Position numbers and translations under genes: made by a program. A stretch of DNA of 53,046 bases from a virus: the IMG/VR virus record IMGVR_UViG_3300032117_001271, positions 1-53,046 of that record. One strand, given 5' to 3'. The notes under the pieces are model-generated. The model saw only the letters and a list, made by a program, of their open reading frames with translations, was not told the DNA's origin and did no database searches. How positions within the stretch are numbered: the stretch's first letter is position 1; each line of letters starts with the position of its first letter. This document shows, piece after piece, positions 50,809 to 53,046 of this stretch.

Positions 50809-51522
50809 GTGGTTGTTGGTCTTAAATGGCTTGCCCAAGTAGGCATTTTCGAGTTGTGTAAGAATTTTACGTTTCATTCTTACAATAATTGGATGGTTGT
50901 GATTCCAATTAAAAGTTTTCAAATAGTTATACCACCAGGTATTTTTATGACGCTTACACTCATTTGAGTCCATGTACTTGCCAATTATATTTGGATAGTA
51001 CCCAAAACGATCAAGTAGTTCGCAGGCAGTATTAAATGCAAACGCACCCATCTCATCAGTATCACCGTAATACTCTTGTTCCTTACGGTCCTTGGCTAGT
51101 TCTGCTGTACTTTGATATCCAGGAATGTTTTTAAAGTTTCTAGCACGAAACTGTCGCATGTGTATCATTTCATGTAGCATTACATCTGCAAAACGAATGC
51201 TCATACGTTGCCAGCGATACTTAGTAATCTTAAGTTTTTTATCTGTAGGATTGTAATTGAAGTTGACTTCTATAGCAGGTTTACCTTTTTGGTCTAACTC
51301 ACTATAGTACACCCCGCCCATAAAAATATGTTTTTTAGTAGTCGGAGCATGAATACACTTTCTAATTTTGATAGGCAAGTGTTCTTTTACGTGTGCTGAA
51401 ATATGTTTTTGAATCTGTGTAGGAGTCAATTCTTTGCCCACTAGCTCGGTATTAAGCGAGTAGAACATAGAATACAGGGTACTTCTATCAAGTTCGGACC
51501 AGTTAAATGGTGCTTGGGCCAT
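50797..51522 (-). CDS. SprT-like/HExxH metalloprotease-like protein, 241 aa
   Basis: VMLHEMIHMRQF carries the HExxH zinc motif (about residues 115-119), followed by a third acidic or His ligand region (EYYGDTDEMGAFA near 148-160). The layout (alpha-beta core, then helix, then basic tail) recalls SprT/SPRTN-type proteases, which act on DNA-protein crosslinks, but it lacks a C-terminal zinc ribbon. Basic throughout. Preceded by a perfect late box TATAAATA (51543-51550). Likely cytosolic; substrate unknown. Confidence 0.72.
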   Translation of the reverse strand: MAQAPFNWSELDRSTLYSMFYSLNTELVGKELTPTQIQKHISAHVKEHLPIKIRKCIHAPTTKKHIFMGGVYYSELDQKGKPAIEVNFNYNPTDKKLKITKYRWQRMSIRFADVMLHEMIHMRQFRARNFKNIPGYQSTAELAKDRKEQEYYGDTDEMGAFAFNTACELLDRFGYYPNIIGKYMDSNECKRHKNTWWYNYLKTFNWNHNHPIIVRMKRKILTQLENAYLGKPFKTNNHLTY

Positions 51523-51542
51523 AGTATACTCCTAGACATATC

Positions 51543-51550
51543 TATTTATA
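51543..51550 (-). promoter_or_regulatory. Perfect late promoter box (TATAAATA)
   Basis: Exact T4 late consensus on the minus strand, 20 nt before the ATG at 51522, in a 59-nt non-coding gap. Flanked by two copies of the palindrome AGTATACT (51523-51530 and 51550-51557). Confidence 0.7.
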
Positions 51551-51581
51551 GTATACTACGGCTACCAATTATATACGCACT

Positions 51582-52202
51582 TTATGGGCGTTTTTCGATG
51601 ACTTTATCAGCCAGCCCATATTTTACAGCTTCGTCTGCGCTCAAAAATGTATCAAATTTCATATCTGAAAACATTTCATCGTAGGTTTTGCCCGCAGTAT
51701 TGTGCTTAACATACAGTTGAGTTAGGCGCTCATTCAAACGCTGGCTTTCTTCAAAACTACGCTTTGCGTCTTCAAACTGTAATTCTTGCACGTGAACACT
51801 ACCACGTGTGCCTGGAGTACCTGAACTAACACGGTGAATCATTGTACGGCTTTCTGGAAGTACAAATCGTTTACCAGCGGCACCTGCTTGTGCTAGGAAA
51901 CTGCCCATGCTACAGGCTTGACCCATAACATAAGTGGCTACATCAGGCTTGATAAATTGCATGGTGTCGTAAATAGCCAAGCCCGCAGTAACAGAACCGC
52001 CAGGACTATTAATGAAAAAAGTAATGTCCTCATTTCCTTGACTTTCTAAAAATAACAACTGTGCAACAATCAAACTAGATGTATGTTCATTAACATCAGT
52101 GTCTAGCATAACGATGCGATCTTTGAGCAAGCGACTATAAATGTCATATGCACGTTCGCCCTTAGGCTCGTTTTCTACTACCATTGGTACCAAATTAGGC
52201 AT
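51582..52202 (-). CDS. clpP: ClpP protease subunit, 206 aa
   Basis: Tetradecameric serine protease chamber. Catalytic triad: Ser98 (GQACSMGS), His123 (TMIHR) and Asp184 (KFDTFLSA); oxyanion region SPGGSVTAG at 66-74. Ser-His spacing equals E. coli ClpP (25), but His-Asp is 61 rather than 49, so about 12 residues are inserted in the handle helix region (about 125-170), which controls ring-ring contacts. No long propeptide. Partner for the phage ClpA at 5400-7688. Late in an operon of MazG-like and small genes; its start overlaps the 48-aa gene. Confidence 0.95.
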   Translation of the reverse strand: MPNLVPMVVENEPKGERAYDIYSRLLKDRIVMLDTDVNEHTSSLIVAQLLFLESQGNEDITFFINSPGGSVTAGLAIYDTMQFIKPDVATYVMGQACSMGSFLAQAGAAGKRFVLPESRTMIHRVSSGTPGTRGSVHVQELQFEDAKRSFEESQRLNERLTQLYVKHNTAGKTYDEMFSDMKFDTFLSADEAVKYGLADKVIEKRP

Positions 52203-52341
52203 GTTTTTCCTCTATAAAATCGATCCCGTAGAAACTTTGGAAAGGTGTTTTGTACACTGAATAATCCAATGCATCATGCAATGATTCAAAATACTTTACC
52301 ATTAGTTGTCCGGTTGTTGAATAATATCTTAACTTATACAT
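52195..52341 (-). CDS. Small conserved-looking protein, 48 aa
   Basis: Found by reading the gap between the MazG-like gene and clpP. ATG at 52341 overlaps the upstream stop (ATGTATAA) and its stop overlaps the clpP start region in another frame, the same tight coupling used elsewhere. Starts [18 protein letters not shown] and ends FIEEKHA; Tyr/Phe-rich, soluble, small alpha-beta. Similar short proteins accompany clpP-type genes in some marine phages, in my recollection; function unknown. Confidence 0.65.
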   Translation of the reverse strand: MYKLRYYSTTGQLMVKYFESLHDALDYSVYKTPFQSFYGIDFIEEKHA

Positions 52342-52705
52342 CTTTCTTTGTAAATGGTTCTAAATTTGGCGGAACCCACCCAATTGGCTTCAACACCTTG
52401 CCGTCTTCACGCTTACGCACAAGTCCAGTTCCTTTATCAATCTTAGCAAAGTTGGTGCCCATAACTTCTCGCCAACCACCTTCGCCATCAAAGCCAGCAC
52501 TATGGATAGCACCAATAGTAACGACTAAAATGTCTTCTAATGCATCAAGAGTCTCTACCATATCATTATTATTGATAGCTTCTTTGAGCTCTTTAAATTC
52601 TTCTTCGATTAAATTTACATAAAGTGCAAACTGCTCTTTATTAAAAGTATCTACTGTTTGCCCGCAGGCCTTCATAAATTTTTCTTGATCTCTAAACGGA
52701 TTCAT
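52334..52705 (-). CDS. MazG-like NTP pyrophosphohydrolase, 123 aa
   Basis: All-alpha NTP-PPase pattern: LIEEEFKELKEAI (E-E-x-x-E) at about 32-44 and ETLDALEDILVV (D-x-x-D) at about 51-62, the Mg2+-binding sites of MazG/HisE-like enzymes. Length suits the single-domain form. Role: cleaves non-canonical or excess NTPs, or lowers ppGpp in the infected host as proposed for cyanophage MazG. The C-terminal 30 residues (PIGWVPPNLEPF) are an added tail. ATG at 52705 overlaps the preceding stop (ATGA). Confidence 0.82.
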   Translation of the reverse strand: MNPFRDQEKFMKACGQTVDTFNKEQFALYVNLIEEEFKELKEAINNNDMVETLDALEDILVVTIGAIHSAGFDGEGGWREVMGTNFAKIDKGTGLVRKREDGKVLKPIGWVPPNLEPFTKKDV

Positions 52706-52857
52706 TTTGCCAACCTTATATTAACCCAAACGAAAAATGCATTAATTGCCGCCCAAAGATAATCTCTTGTGGTAAGACAATCGATAGTAGCTAAAGCACA
52801 CCACCCTGCAATAAAAAAACTAATTTCGTATTGCCAACGCTTAAACCATTCAAGCAT
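52702..52857 (-). CDS. Small membrane protein with two helices, 51 aa
   Basis: MLEWFKRWQYEI start, then two hydrophobic segments (about 13-29 and 34-48) around a short polar turn (TTRDY). The frame continues up to 52890, but the strong GAGGAGG ribosome binding site supports the ATG at 52857. It overlaps the previous stop by 8 nt and the MazG-like start by 4 nt. Function unknown. Confidence 0.65.
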   Translation of the reverse strand: MLEWFKRWQYEISFFIAGWCALATIDCLTTRDYLWAAINAFFVWVNIRLAK

Positions 52858-53046
52858 TTTCTTCCTCCTCGATGCCTTCATATTGGGCAAGTTGTTTTTG
52901 GAAAGTTTTTAACTGTTCGATCAAATTAGTAATACCGCCATGATTCATAGTAATAGCACTATAGCCCATTTTGAACTCTAGCCTGTTATCACTGTTCATT
53001 CCTAGACTATAATAAGTTACGGCAGGTTTCTTTGGTTCGGGAGTAT
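52850..53046 (-). CDS. C-terminal part of an unknown phage protein (start outside window)
   Basis: Open from the window edge to TGA at 52850-52852, about 65 residues. Contains YYSLGMNSDNRLEFKMGYS, ITMNHGGI and a coiled-coil-like QLKTFQKQLAQ, then an acidic EEEENA end. The style matches hypothetical proteins of marine T4-like phages. Overlaps the next small membrane gene by 8 nt. Confidence 0.7.
   Translation of the reverse strand, partial: TPEPKKPAVTYYSLGMNSDNRLEFKMGYSAITMNHGGITNLIEQLKTFQKQLAQYEGIEEEENA

Noticed and set aside
1-53046. tRNA genes, CRISPR arrays, insertion sequences
   Set aside because: Non-coding gaps are nearly all under 165 nt. None shows a cloverleaf, spaced direct repeats or transposase ORF.

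Overview
The window is a 53-kb piece of a large, AT-rich, T4-like tailed-phage genome (myovirus grade), not a bacterial chromosome. Evidence: a gp44-type clamp loader, a PhoH ATPase, a T4-type ATP-dependent DNA ligase, a GroES-like co-chaperonin, a very large tail-fibre block, a complete lysis cassette with both spanins, T4-type late promoter boxes (TATAAATA/GATAAATA) and near-continuous coding with overlapping TAATG/ATGA junctions. The spanins, the GH19 endolysin, the GTA-type three-helix holin and near-consensus sigma70 promoters point to a Gram-negative bacterial host. Head, prohead protease, sheath and polymerase genes lie outside the window.

Layout, mostly minus strand, so operons read from high to low coordinate. 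1-4738: a Dps miniferritin (cut by the window edge) preceded by three proteins carrying capsid-targeting-like N-termini, one of them a 1154-residue polyprotein with three nucleotidyltransferase-like modules. 4808-9087: a host-takeover operon (dnaJ, peptide deformylase, clpA, one unknown) behind a consensus sigma70 promoter. 9097-11166: small exported protein, holin, Rz1, Rz, endolysin. 11166-12505: two unknowns. 12544-13388 (+): phoH behind a leader that can form two mutually exclusive hairpins, one hiding the ribosome binding site. 13434-16601: nuclease-like unknown, clamp loader, GroES, and small genes including a DnaE-like fragment that stops just before the catalytic aspartates. 16601-34045: five consecutive tail genes, four of them large, ending with a 3876-residue fibre; several share an N-terminal module. 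34049-36115: IscA-type Fe-S carrier, an ADP-ribosyltransferase-like protein and a superoxide dismutase, the last two with capsid-targeting-like N-termini. 36111-38501: glycosyltransferase, basic protein, two Fe(II)/2OG-type oxygenases. 38478-40274: UV endonuclease, small membrane protein, QueD. 40277-44365: divergent tail genes including a LamG-type adhesin. 44362-49422: unknown, SGNH hydrolase, radical SAM protein, unknown, third oxygenase, small membrane protein. 49419-53046: DNA ligase, HExxH protease, ClpP, MazG-like protein, small genes.

How the genes fit together: early promoters drive host takeover and nucleic-acid metabolism (DnaJ, GroES, PDF, ClpA, ligase, clamp loader, QueD), and late boxes precede structural and packaged proteins. 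The most notable inference is a set of at least five proteins whose first 8-16 residues end in an (I/L)-x-E site like those cut by T4 prohead protease. They look designed to be loaded into the capsid and injected: a superoxide dismutase, an ART-like enzyme, a triple nucleotidyltransferase polyprotein and two unknowns. Dps, SOD and IscA add an iron/oxidative-stress theme.
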